From NCBI RefSeq assembly GCF_900141825.1, contig NZ_FQYQ01000013.1:19455-83454 (forward strand): DNA of 64,000 nt, written 5' to 3'. Shown piece by piece: positions 1 through 8,850 of this stretch. This DNA is from Pseudobutyrivibrio xylanivorans DSM 14809. GTDB taxonomy: Bacteria > Bacillota > Clostridia > Lachnospirales > Lachnospiraceae. The translations under genes and the position numbers were made by a program. Numbering within the stretch: position 1 is the stretch's first letter; each line of letters opens with the position of its first letter. The notes below the pieces were generated by a model. It worked only from the letters and a program-made list of their open reading frames with translations, was not told the origin of the DNA and searched no databases.

Positions 1-1
1 T

Positions 2-181
2 ACAGTATGGCACGTAATCGTCATCATTACTGTTATATCGATTCTCATGGTTATTATGGGCTTGTATACAGGCCTTCATTTTGGCTTTGAGAACAAGACT
101 ATTGCCTACGTTATCGGGGCAGTATTGTTATGGGGAGTAAGCTTGGAAATGTTATTGCATAGGATACTTGAGGTTATCTAG
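2..181 (+). CDS. C-terminal fragment of a membrane protein (5' end outside window)
   Basis: An open frame runs in from the window edge and ends at TAG, 24 nt before secY2. The 59 visible residues contain two hydrophobic segments (starting VWHVIVITVISILMVIMG and TIAYVIGAVLLWG) separated by a short polar loop, then a short tail (HRILEVI). This is the end of an integral membrane protein, probably co-transcribed with the accessory Sec genes. No family can be assigned: it could belong to a glycosyltransferase or a small Sec-associated membrane protein, but no diagnostic motif is visible. It shows no resemblance to the soluble esterase-like Asp2. Confidence 0.55.
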   Translation, partial: TVWHVIVIITVISILMVIMGLYTGLHFGFENKTIAYVIGAVLLWGVSLEMLLHRILEVI

Positions 182-205
182 TAGGGCATTTTTAGGGGCA
201 GGAGT

Positions 206-1411
206 TTGAAAAAACATTATTTTCCTAAAACACTATTTCAAAAGCTGATTTTCACATTTATCATTATGGCGGCTTATCTGGTAGGTAGGGAGCTGCCACT
301 TTATGGTGTGGATTTAGCAGCTTATGAAGCGTTTAGGGATAAGAGTGCGGATTTAATAATGCAGACTATTGGAGGAGATAGGTACAAGACAAGCTTGCTT
401 GCTCTTGGAATATCTCCTTTTATGTTTTCTACGCTGTTTATACAGATGATCGTGGCTTTCAAAAGTGCAGACAGCAAATCACATACATCACCAAAGAAAA
501 TCACCAGAGCCACACTTATTCTTATGGTTATCTGGGCCAGTGTTCAGGCCTATCTCACTACAAAATCTACAATTTACATATACGACGGTGGCACGGAGCT
601 GATTCTCGCTAAGATAATTTCTGGTGTGGAAATGGTTACGGGAGCATTTGTTATTCTGTGGCTGGCTACCAGAAACGGCAAGTATGGCGTAGGCGGTCAG
701 ACTATTTTGATTTACGTCAACATTTTAGATAGCGTTGTTCAGACTGTTAAAGGGGCAACCTTTAAAGAGCTGAAGGCGATTGGAGTTATATCTTTAATAG
801 CTCTGTTATTCACCATTATTTTTGAGAATACTGAGTACAGAATTCCTATGCAGCGAATCTCAATTCACAGTATTTTCTCAGATAAGAATTATATTCCTAT
901 TAAGCTTAATCCTATTGGAATGATGCCTGTTATGTTCGCATCAGCATTTTTCCAGCTTCCTGCGTACATTATCACAGGACTGGCTTCCACATTTCCGGAT
1001 AATAGTGATTTGCAGTGGCTGGGGGAAAATATGGATACCAACCACCCTTTTGGGATAGGAGTGTACATAGTTGTTTTATACGTAATTACGATAATTTTCT
1101 CTTTTATCTTCATCAGCCCAAAGAATTTGGCAGAGTCATTGCAGAAGGCTGGAGACAGTATCACAGGATTGAAGGCTGGTAGAAAGACCAGAGTGTATAT
1201 ACGAAATAGACTGTTGGTTATAGCTATTTTTTCAGCTACGTTTTTGAGTTTGTTTATTGCGCTGCCACTATATATGCATATGGAGGAGATGATTCCTGCA
1301 TCGGTGATGAGCCTTCCATCAATCCTTATAGCAATGGCTAGTATTAATTGTAATTTGTACAGGGAGTTTAGGGCGGTGAAAGAGTACGACGCCTATATAC
1401 CGTTTATATAA
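206..1411 (+). CDS. secY2: Accessory Sec translocase channel SecY2
   Basis: 401-residue polytopic membrane protein, a little shorter than housekeeping SecY, as is usual for SecY2. It would form the membrane channel through which the accessory Sec system exports glycosylated serine-rich surface proteins. The first membrane helix with the following loop (LIFTFIIMAAYLVGRELPL) and the segment GISPFMFSTLFIQMI match the SecY TM1 and plug/TM2 regions. About ten hydrophobic segments are spread along the protein. The start is a TTG codon preceded by AGGGGCAGGAG. Neighbours asp1, asp3, secA2, gtfA and gtfB, with gaps of 11 nt or less or with overlaps, confirm the accessory rather than the housekeeping paralogue. 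Confidence 0.93.
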   Translation: MKKHYFPKTLFQKLIFTFIIMAAYLVGRELPLYGVDLAAYEAFRDKSADLIMQTIGGDRYKTSLLALGISPFMFSTLFIQMIVAFKSADSKSHTSPKKITRATLILMVIWASVQAYLTTKSTIYIYDGGTELILAKIISGVEMVTGAFVILWLATRNGKYGVGGQTILIYVNILDSVVQTVKGATFKELKAIGVISLIALLFTIIFENTEYRIPMQRISIHSIFSDKNYIPIKLNPIGMMPVMFASAFFQLPAYIITGLASTFPDNSDLQWLGENMDTNHPFGIGVYIVVLYVITIIFSFIFISPKNLAESLQKAGDSITGLKAGRKTRVYIRNRLLVIAIFSATFLSLFIALPLYMHMEEMIPASVMSLPSILIAMASINCNLYREFRAVKEYDAYIPFI

Positions 1412-1422
1412 TTGGGGGACCT

Positions 1423-3048
1423 ATGCTTTACTTTATTCCTGCATGGTACCAACAGAATAAGTGGAAAGAGTTGGAGCAGAGCTGGCACACCAGAAGAATG
1501 CACACAGAGTTTGATGATACCGTTAAACAGGTGCAGATGTTCCACAGAAGTGGAATGCACGATTTCAAGATTCTTCTTTTGAGTCACACTCCAAACTTCA
1601 GACATTTCCTTCATCGCCAGGGTGTTTTACATGCATCTTACTGGTCTTGTTTTGATGCCATTCAGGAGGTTACAAAGAAGAAGGCAGTGGTTTTCTCATT
1701 CCACAATCTGAATTGGCCGGAGGGAATTGAATTCGTATATACGCCATTTGTTGTGGTGGCTTATTTGAAGAATGAGAAGTATGCCCAGATTGAATTTGGT
1801 GAAGCTGGAAATCCTATTGAAGTGGCCATGTACCAGAATGGTCTGGTGAGCAAACGAAACATCTATGACGACAGAGGATTTGTTTCGGCAATGGAGGCTT
1901 ATGATCAGGGTAAGCTTTTATATACCGATTATTTGACGGAGGCTGGTGTTGCCAAGATGAGGGTGTACGCAGATGATGGACGTGTGGAAATCAATCCTCA
2001 GAATAATACATTCCTTGTTTTTGATGGTGATGAAGTGGAGACTGTGAAGTTTAGTTCCCTGAATTACCCGAACCTTGGGGAGGTTATTCGCGAGGTCTTT
2101 TACACCCATATTTTGATGAATAACGATGACGATATTTTCTGCATCGCCATGCATAACCAGAATATTCAGGTGGCAAATGAGCTGATTGGTCGAGAGAAAT
2201 GTATATTGTCATTCTACGGTGATAGATATCGAATAAAAGATCATCCTGAGGCAAAGGAGCTAGTGAAGAAGGCGGGATATATTATCACTGATTCCGAGGC
2301 TACCAGTAGATATCTGGTGAGGGAGCTGGGAGAAGAAATTGAGAATCTTATTGATATTTCACCATATGATTCACGTATGGATTTTGGAATCAGCGGCGAG
2401 CTGACAGTACAGAAGGTGCTGGTGCCTGTTGATGATTTGCCTGAGGACAGATTTAAGGCTCTTGTTATTCAACTGGCAAGTTATCTTCCTCAGAATGAGA
2501 ATGCTATGATTCATCTGTTCACGAGAAATGCTACCTATAACTGGCCGGAAGTTCTTCTTAACAAGGTAGCAGACATTGTGGAGGAAGCGGGATTCGACAG
2601 AAGGATTGTCATCCCAGAAGAAATCGAGGATGACACAGCAGAAAATGAGGTGGATTTGGAGGACGAAGAAGAGGAAGAAATCCCTGTAAGATTTTTTGTG
2701 GAACAATGTGTGGATGAGCTTTCTGTAAGTAAATGTATCAGAGAGCAACGAATCATGGTGGATATGAGACATAATCCTGATTTGTACTTGCAGATAAACT
2801 GCATCAGCACGGCTATACCACAGATTATCAGGCGAGAGACCCAGTACATGCAGAATATGTACAACGGCTTTGTCGTGAAGGATTTTGAGCAGATTCCGGC
2901 GGCGTTGGACTACTTCTTAGGTTCCCTTGCTAACTGGAATCAGGCTAAGGTTTATTCTTATGACATAGCCCAAAAGTTTACAACCAGAAAGCTTTTGGAA
3001 AAGTGGAAGGAAGTTAGGGCTTATATGGAAAGCCAGGAAAGAAAGTAA
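1423..3048 (+). CDS. asp1: Accessory Sec system protein Asp1
   Basis: 541-residue soluble protein, normal length for Asp1. The N-terminus MLYFIPAWYQQNKW has the YFIPAWY signature of the family. Asp1 has a glycosyltransferase-B-like fold without known catalysis and works with Asp2 and Asp3 to deliver glycosylated substrate to SecA2. A very acidic stretch (DLEDEEEEEIP) near residue 415 is probably a surface loop. It starts 11 nt after secY2 and ends 2 nt before asp3. In streptococci asp2 normally sits between asp1 and asp3; here it is absent. Confidence 0.9.
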   Translation: MLYFIPAWYQQNKWKELEQSWHTRRMHTEFDDTVKQVQMFHRSGMHDFKILLLSHTPNFRHFLHRQGVLHASYWSCFDAIQEVTKKKAVVFSFHNLNWPEGIEFVYTPFVVVAYLKNEKYAQIEFGEAGNPIEVAMYQNGLVSKRNIYDDRGFVSAMEAYDQGKLLYTDYLTEAGVAKMRVYADDGRVEINPQNNTFLVFDGDEVETVKFSSLNYPNLGEVIREVFYTHILMNNDDDIFCIAMHNQNIQVANELIGREKCILSFYGDRYRIKDHPEAKELVKKAGYIITDSEATSRYLVRELGEEIENLIDISPYDSRMDFGISGELTVQKVLVPVDDLPEDRFKALVIQLASYLPQNENAMIHLFTRNATYNWPEVLLNKVADIVEEAGFDRRIVIPEEIEDDTAENEVDLEDEEEEEIPVRFFVEQCVDELSVSKCIREQRIMVDMRHNPDLYLQINCISTAIPQIIRRETQYMQNMYNGFVVKDFEQIPAALDYFLGSLANWNQAKVYSYDIAQKFTTRKLLEKWKEVRAYMESQERK

Positions 3049-3050
3049 TT

Positions 3051-3494
3051 ATGGAAAAAGCCAGTTGGACAGTCTATTGGAATGAATATAGTTCGGATAC
3101 CTATCTGTACGGCTCTGAAATCGAGTATGTGGCAAGGAATAATGTGCGCTTTAAAAATGAGCTGATGCCACCAGGAACCGTCATAAAACAGTGGTATTCT
3201 CTGACCAATTATCAGGCCCAGAGAATAGAACCGGCCCTGCCGATTATCGATGGCGAGAGTAGATATCGAATCAAGGTAAATGTGGAGACGCCGGAGGATA
3301 CAGGCTGCCTGGTTCGTCTGGTATTTTTGGACAGATACGAGAGAGAGGCCGGGGATTTTACACTTCGTGGTAAGGAGGCAGAATTTTCCTGTCCACTTAA
3401 AACCTACAGCTACAGAATGCAGCTAATAAATGCGGGGATGACAGAATTTGTTTTTCATTCAGTGATTATTGAGGAATTAGAGAGCAAGGACTAA
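3051..3494 (+). CDS. asp3: Accessory Sec system protein Asp3
   Basis: 147 residues, expected length for Asp3, a beta-sandwich carbohydrate-binding-module-like partner of Asp1 and SecA2. Visible features are the WxVYWNEYSSDTYLYGSE start, the central PGTVIKQW block and a C-terminal strand region ending in acidic residues. The gene begins 2 nt after the asp1 stop codon, and its TAA overlaps the secA2 ATG in a TAATG junction, so translation is probably coupled. Assignment rests on family resemblance plus position between asp1 and secA2. Confidence 0.85.
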   Translation: MEKASWTVYWNEYSSDTYLYGSEIEYVARNNVRFKNELMPPGTVIKQWYSLTNYQAQRIEPALPIIDGESRYRIKVNVETPEDTGCLVRLVFLDRYEREAGDFTLRGKEAEFSCPLKTYSYRMQLINAGMTEFVFHSVIIEELESKD

Positions 3495-5842
3495 TGAAAA
3501 TCAAAAAGACCAAGGGGATTGTGAAGCAACTTTATAAGGAGCTGAAGAAGGTCAAAAGCTACAAGGAGGAGATGGCAGCTCTTACTGATGAGGAGCTGAA
3601 GGCTAAGACTGTGGAATTCAGACAGCGTTTTGAGAACGGAGAGAGTCTGGATAAAATGCTGCCGGAGGCCTTTGCTGCAATGTGTGAGGCGGACATGCGT
3701 GTGCTTCACATGTTTCCTTTTGATGTTCAGATTCTGGCGGGAATTGCTTTGCATTTAGGATATCTGGCTGAGATGAATACAGGTGAGGGAAAGACTCTTA
3801 CAGCTACATGTCCTATGTATCTAAATGGTCTTACAGGAAAAGGTGCAATTCTGGTTACAAACAACGAATACCTGGCACTTCGTGATGCTGAGGAAATGGG
3901 ACCGGCCTACGAATTTATGGGTCTTACAATTTCCGCAGGTGTTAAGCGAGATGCTGATGATAAATTTGAAAATGATGAGAAGAAGGAAATCTACAACTCG
4001 GATATCGTATATACGACCCACTCTGCTTTGGGATTTGATTATCTGATTAACAATCTGGTGAAGTCGGCCGATGAGCGATTTATGAGGGATTTCTATTACA
4101 TAATTATTGATGAGGCTGACTCAGTTCTTCTTGACAGTGCCAGCACCCCTCTTGTTATTTCTGGCGCTCCACGTGTCCAGTCAAACCTATATGACATGGC
4201 GGATTTCTTCGTAAGGACTCTGCAGGAGGATGTGGACTATGAGGTAGAGGAGAAGAATGTCTGGTTCACAGAAAAGGGGCTTGAGTATGCCGAGAGTTAT
4301 TTTGGAATAGAGAATATTTTCAGCCCTGAGTGTTTTGAGATATATCGCCATCTTGTGCTGGCGCTGAGAGCTCACAAGATAATTGAAAAGGGAACGGAGT
4401 ATATGATTTCAGAGTCGGGAGAAGTGGCACTTATCGATGCCAGCTCTGGTCGTATGTTGAAAGGTGTAAAGCTTCGTGGTGGTCAGCATCAGGCTCTTGA
4501 GTGCAAGGAGAAGGTGGAGATTACCCAGGAGAACCGTTCTATGGCATCTATCACCTATCAGAATTTCTTCTCAATGTTTCCGAAGATGGCGGGCATGAGC
4601 GGAACCATTTATGATGCCAGAGATGAGCTCTACGATGTGTATGGAAAGAAGGTTGTGGTTATCCCTACCAACAATCCAATTCAGCGAGTGGATTGTCCAG
4701 ACTGGTTCTTCAGTGATTCTGAAAAACAGTTTGAGGCGGCGATTAAACTGGCGGTTAAAAAGCATGAAACAGGACAGCCTGTTCTTATAGTTACTACTAT
4801 GATTTCTGATACTGAAATCATTTCACATCTTCTTGTGAAGGAGGGGCTGGCTCACTCAGTTTTGAATGCAAATAACGCATTTTGGGAGGCTGAAATCATC
4901 AAGGAAGCAGGTCAGATGGGAGCAATGACGGTGGCTACTTCCATGGCTGGTCGTGGTACTGATATTAAGCTGGGACCAGGCGTTAAGGAGCTTGGTGGAC
5001 TGGCAGTTATTGGTGTTGGTCGAATGCTTAACATTCGTGATGAGAGACAGGCCAGAGGTCGTGCAGGACGCCAGGGTGACCCAGGCTACAGTAGGTTTCT
5101 TGTATCTCTTGAGGATGATATTGTGGAAAAGGGGACTGACCCTGAAAAGCTGAAAAAATATATTGATGGCAAAAAACGTATAAGCGATAGAAGGATAAAG
5201 AAAATTGTAAACGGAGCCCAGCGAACCAATGAGGAAATGGGCGTTACCAACAGAAAAAATTCAAAGGATTATGATGTGGTTCTCCAACTGGAAAGAAAGC
5301 TTATGTATGACACCAGAGATATGCTTTTGGATGGTGGTACAGTTGAAAAAGAAAAGCTTATGGCCATTGCAGGTGAAAACATTGATGAGTTTTTGAGAGA
5401 GAATAAAAAGCTGGATACATCAACGCTGAATAGATATTTGCTTGATAATATTTCCTATAGGATGGAGAAGGAAAGCAGCCTGATAAATCTTTCAAACAAG
5501 GCCAGAGTGAAGGCTTATATTCTCGCTAGAGTGGAGCGTTCGCTGGAGGAAAAGAAGGAGGCTATCGGCTCAGAAAATGGCATGAATGATTTCATCAGAG
5601 TCTCAGCTCTTTCGGCCATAGACGAAGCGTGGATTGAGCAGGTTGATTATCTACAGCAGCTTCAGGGAGCAGTATCGGGACGAAGCTCCGCTCAGAGAAA
5701 TCTTATGTTTGAGTACCAGGGGGAAGCACTGGAATCTTTCAGAAAGATGGAAAGCAGGATTAAGAGAAATATTATCCGAAATGTGCTGTTGTCGGAAGTG
5801 AGTATGGATAAGAAGAATAAGTTAAGGATTATTTTGCCATGA
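3494..5842 (+). CDS. secA2: Accessory Sec ATPase SecA2
   Basis: 782-residue motor ATPase. Walker A MNTGEGKTLT is at about residues 94-103, the DEAD-type Walker B IIIDEADSVLLDSA near 205, the MSGT motif near 370 and the AGRGTDI and GRAGRQGDPG helicase motifs near 480-530. The C-terminus (NKLRIILP) lacks the zinc-binding Cys cluster that most housekeeping SecA proteins carry, consistent with SecA2. It drives translocation of the dedicated substrate through SecY2. It is translationally coupled to asp3 upstream (TAATG) and to gtfA downstream (ATGA overlap). Confidence 0.95.
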   Translation: MKIKKTKGIVKQLYKELKKVKSYKEEMAALTDEELKAKTVEFRQRFENGESLDKMLPEAFAAMCEADMRVLHMFPFDVQILAGIALHLGYLAEMNTGEGKTLTATCPMYLNGLTGKGAILVTNNEYLALRDAEEMGPAYEFMGLTISAGVKRDADDKFENDEKKEIYNSDIVYTTHSALGFDYLINNLVKSADERFMRDFYYIIIDEADSVLLDSASTPLVISGAPRVQSNLYDMADFFVRTLQEDVDYEVEEKNVWFTEKGLEYAESYFGIENIFSPECFEIYRHLVLALRAHKIIEKGTEYMISESGEVALIDASSGRMLKGVKLRGGQHQALECKEKVEITQENRSMASITYQNFFSMFPKMAGMSGTIYDARDELYDVYGKKVVVIPTNNPIQRVDCPDWFFSDSEKQFEAAIKLAVKKHETGQPVLIVTTMISDTEIISHLLVKEGLAHSVLNANNAFWEAEIIKEAGQMGAMTVATSMAGRGTDIKLGPGVKELGGLAVIGVGRMLNIRDERQARGRAGRQGDPGYSRFLVSLEDDIVEKGTDPEKLKKYIDGKKRISDRRIKKIVNGAQRTNEEMGVTNRKNSKDYDVVLQLERKLMYDTRDMLLDGGTVEKEKLMAIAGENIDEFLRENKKLDTSTLNRYLLDNISYRMEKESSLINLSNKARVKAYILARVERSLEEKKEAIGSENGMNDFIRVSALSAIDEAWIEQVDYLQQLQGAVSGRSSAQRNLMFEYQGEALESFRKMESRIKRNIIRNVLLSEVSMDKKNKLRIILP

Positions 5843-7335
5843 TATACAATTTTAATCTCGGTATTGGCTGGGCGTCATCGGGTGTTGAGTATGCCCAAAG
5901 CTACAGAGCCGACATTCTAAGAAAAATAAATAAGCCTGCCAAATTTATTTTCACCGACATGTTCCCGAGGGATAACCTTATTGACATGACAAGAAACATT
6001 GGTTTTAAGGATGATGAAATCATTTGGCTTTACACCTTCTTTACGGATTTTGTTCCGGAGGAGGTTACCTATGAGCTGAAGGATTTGCTGGCATCGATAG
6101 GGGATGATGAGTATACCCTTGAGCGAGATGGTAAGATTGGTCGAATAATATTTGGTGGAAGCAATAATTTCTTCAGAGTGTACTTTTTGAATGAGACTGA
6201 AGAAAAGGTACACAGGGTGGAGATGGTTTCCAGAGGATGCCTGATTCGAAAAGATTACTTTATGTCCAAAAGAGTCTTTGCTGAATATTATGCACCCCTT
6301 GATGGCAAGGCACATCTTTATCAGAGACGATTCTTTAATCGGGATGGTTCTGTCGCTTATGAGGAGGCAATCGATGATGATTCGGTGATGTACAAATTTC
6401 CTGATAAGCTAATCTGCTCCAAGGAAGAATTGATTGGGTATATGACATCCAGGCTAAATCCCACGGCAGATGATATTATCATAATTGACCGCGCTACGGG
6501 GCAGGCGCAGGCCATACTTGAAAATGCCGGTGAGGCCAGAGTGGGTGTGGTTATTCATGCGGATCATTTTAGCGAAGGTTCTACTGATGAGGACAATATT
6601 CTTTGGAATAATTACTATGAGTATACCTTCTCCATGAACAGACATATTGATTTTTATATCACTGCTACTGAGGATCAGCGGAAGCTATTGATGGAACAGT
6701 TTGAGCAGTATATGGGAGTTACTCCTACCGTATATACGATACCAGTTGGAAGTCTGACAGAGCTAATCTATCCAACGGAGCCTAGGAAAAAGCATTCGTT
6801 TATTACGGCATCGAGATTGGCTACAGAAAAGCATGTGGACTGGCTGGTTGCAGCAGTGGCAGAAGCCCGAAAAAGAGTGCCGGATATCAGTCTTGATATA
6901 TACGGTAAGGGTGGTGCAGAAGAGGAGTTAAAGAAGCAAATCGATAAGCTGGGTGCTGAAGAATATATACGACTTATGGGCCAGCGTGATTTGACTGATG
7001 TATATAAAAAATACGAGGGGTATTTATCTGCGTCCACAAGCGAGGGCTTTGGATTGACATTGATGGAGGCTATAGGTTCAGGGCTTCCGATAATTGGTTT
7101 TGATGTAAGATACGGCAATCAGAATTTTATAGATCAGGGATTAAACGGCTACAAGCTGCCATATCTCATTGGAATGGAAAGAGTCAGACGCCAGGAAAAG
7201 CTGGTTCAGGCCATTGTGAAACTGTGTACCGAGGATGATATTGAGTCCTTTAGTAACCATTCGTACGAAAAGGCTAAACAGTATTTGACTGAAGAGGTGG
7301 AGTTGAAATGGAAAAAGCTGGTAGAGATGAAATAA
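5839..7335 (+). CDS. gtfA: Accessory Sec glycosyltransferase GtfA (catalytic subunit)
   Basis: 498-residue GT-B fold enzyme. The N-terminus (MIYNFNLGIGWASSGVEYAQ) is characteristic of GtfA, and the C-terminal GT4-like half carries SEGFGLTLMEAIGSGLP, the E-x7-E nucleotide-sugar binding motif. GtfA adds the first N-acetylglucosamine to Ser/Thr residues of serine-rich repeat adhesins in the cytoplasm, acting as a complex with GtfB. The start codon overlaps the secA2 stop (ATGA), and the end overlaps gtfB by 28 nt, which fits stoichiometric synthesis of the two subunits. Confidence 0.92.
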   Translation: MIYNFNLGIGWASSGVEYAQSYRADILRKINKPAKFIFTDMFPRDNLIDMTRNIGFKDDEIIWLYTFFTDFVPEEVTYELKDLLASIGDDEYTLERDGKIGRIIFGGSNNFFRVYFLNETEEKVHRVEMVSRGCLIRKDYFMSKRVFAEYYAPLDGKAHLYQRRFFNRDGSVAYEEAIDDDSVMYKFPDKLICSKEELIGYMTSRLNPTADDIIIIDRATGQAQAILENAGEARVGVVIHADHFSEGSTDEDNILWNNYYEYTFSMNRHIDFYITATEDQRKLLMEQFEQYMGVTPTVYTIPVGSLTELIYPTEPRKKHSFITASRLATEKHVDWLVAAVAEARKRVPDISLDIYGKGGAEEELKKQIDKLGAEEYIRLMGQRDLTDVYKKYEGYLSASTSEGFGLTLMEAIGSGLPIIGFDVRYGNQNFIDQGLNGYKLPYLIGMERVRRQEKLVQAIVKLCTEDDIESFSNHSYEKAKQYLTEEVELKWKKLVEMK

Positions 7336-8669
7336 TTTTATTATTTGATTATTTTAACAGGGGAAGCCAGGATCTTTTTGAGTCTTTTCGTAATGCTGAA
7401 ATTCCAGTGATTGCCCTTGTCATAAACGATGATGGATTCCTGCCAGATGGTGTGACAAACATTTATGAGCACTTTTTGGGGGATTATCGTAAATGCGATA
7501 AATGCAAGGGAAAACCTTTATATTTTAATCAAATTACGGTTCCGGATTATTGGGAAATTAGCGCTAATAACACCAGTGGAAGCATCCATGATAAGGATAA
7601 GGAACGAGGAAGAATATTCTTTGCACAGCCTACCCACAAACGCTTCGTTAGACTGGTGGATTATCTTGATGAACTGGGTAATGTCCGGTGTACGGAGCAC
7701 TATAACAAATACGGTGCGTTGTACGCCAGAACAATGTTTAACAAGAAATCGGAGAAGGTGAATAAAACCTTTTTCGATACCGAGGGCAGAGAGGTAATCG
7801 TGGAAAACTACGTTACCTCTGACATAATTTTGAACTATCAGGGGAAGACTTTTATCTTTAAGAATCGGACGGATTTTGTGTGCTTCTTCCTGAAGCTGAG
7901 AGGACTGGAAAATAACAGGATTTACTTTAATTCACTTTCGGTTCCGTTCTTTGTTTCCAATACTCTCAAGTCTCCTGGAAAGCCGAAGGAAGATTTGCTC
8001 TTCTGGCAGGAACCTGCCAGAGATGATATTCCTGGAAATATGCAGGTTATCTTCGATGGGAAGTCCGGTAGCTGCGACAGGGTGGTGGTTCAAAATCGAC
8101 AGGCTTACAGGAAGCTTCTGGAGCTTGGAGCACCGGAGGAGAAGCTGAAGCATCTGGGATTTATTTATACGTTCCACAAGAAAAATAATGGTCATCCAGA
8201 GGCACTGATTTGCACTAACACGGAGAATGTGGAGAAGCTAAAGGAGATTGTTGAAGGATTACCTCAGGTGACATTCCATGTGACAGCAATAACAGAAATG
8301 TCGGCTAAGCTTTTGGCACATGAAAAATATGACAATGTAATCATGTACCCTAATGTTAAGGCGATAACCCTTGAAAGATTGTTTAATCGGTGCGATTTTT
8401 ACCTTGATATTAACCATGAAGGGGAAATTGTGGAGGCAACCAGAAGGGCATTTGTATACAATCTTCTGATATTTTCATTCAAACAAACGCAACATGGTGT
8501 ATATACAGCGCAAGAAAATATATTTGATTGTGCAAATTGCACAGGATTAATTCAAAGACTGAATAATCTGCTAAAAGACAAAACAGCTTTAAATGAGGCA
8601 ATTTCCACTCAGCATTCGGAAGGTTCGACAACTAGCACAAAAGAATTCATAGAAATTTGTAAACATTAA
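7308..8669 (+). CDS. gtfB: Accessory Sec glycosylation co-subunit GtfB
   Basis: 453 residues, the usual size of GtfB, the non-catalytic partner that stabilises GtfA and recognises the acceptor protein. The start MEKAGRDEIILLFDYFNRGS and the central YFNSLSVPFFVSNTL region are family-like, while the GT-B nucleotide-sugar motif seen in GtfA is absent. It is the last gene of the operon: a rho-independent terminator follows within 10 nt. The last ~70 residues are more AT-rich than the rest of the operon. The glycosylated adhesin is not in the window and may lie upstream. Confidence 0.88.
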   Translation: MEKAGRDEIILLFDYFNRGSQDLFESFRNAEIPVIALVINDDGFLPDGVTNIYEHFLGDYRKCDKCKGKPLYFNQITVPDYWEISANNTSGSIHDKDKERGRIFFAQPTHKRFVRLVDYLDELGNVRCTEHYNKYGALYARTMFNKKSEKVNKTFFDTEGREVIVENYVTSDIILNYQGKTFIFKNRTDFVCFFLKLRGLENNRIYFNSLSVPFFVSNTLKSPGKPKEDLLFWQEPARDDIPGNMQVIFDGKSGSCDRVVVQNRQAYRKLLELGAPEEKLKHLGFIYTFHKKNNGHPEALICTNTENVEKLKEIVEGLPQVTFHVTAITEMSAKLLAHEKYDNVIMYPNVKAITLERLFNRCDFYLDINHEGEIVEATRRAFVYNLLIFSFKQTQHGVYTAQENIFDCANCTGLIQRLNNLLKDKTALNEAISTQHSEGSTTSTKEFIEICKH

Positions 8670-8674
8670 CGAAT

Positions 8675-8726
8675 ACAGCCCTTTTTGTGGAGTAAAACTG
8701 CACAAAAACATGGGCTGTTTTTTTAT
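8675..8726 (+). terminator. Rho-independent terminator of the accessory Sec operon
   Basis: Inverted repeat ACAGCCC (8675-8681) / GGGCTGT (8712-8718) with an A/T-rich loop, followed directly by a run of T. It lies just after the gtfB stop codon. Confidence 0.85.
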
Positions 8727-8746
8727 GTTCTATACAACCATTTTTC

Positions 8747-8813
8747 TTGAATTGGGGTGGAAATTATGCTTAAATAATAACGGACTGTCTGTAACCCCTT
8801 AATTGCAGACGGT
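8747..8813 (+). promoter_or_regulatory. Candidate ppdK promoter and 5'-leader hairpin
   Basis: TTGAAT (8747-8752) and TTAAAT (8770-8775) are spaced 17 bp apart and resemble a sigma-A promoter. Downstream, ACTGTCTG (8784-8791) can pair with CAGACGGT (8806-8813) over a 14-nt loop, forming a leader hairpin ahead of the ppdK ribosome-binding site. It has no T run, so a role in mRNA stability is more likely than termination. Promoter position is inferred. Confidence 0.4.
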
Positions 8814-8850
8814 AATTTTCAGTTATTTTTATTTTTAGGAGGATATTGTA

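Noticed and set aside
3825..4046. Alternative frames inside secA2, ppdK, hsdM, hsdR, and other long genes
   Set aside because: They are shadows of strongly supported coding frames, lacking ribosome-binding sites and family resemblance.
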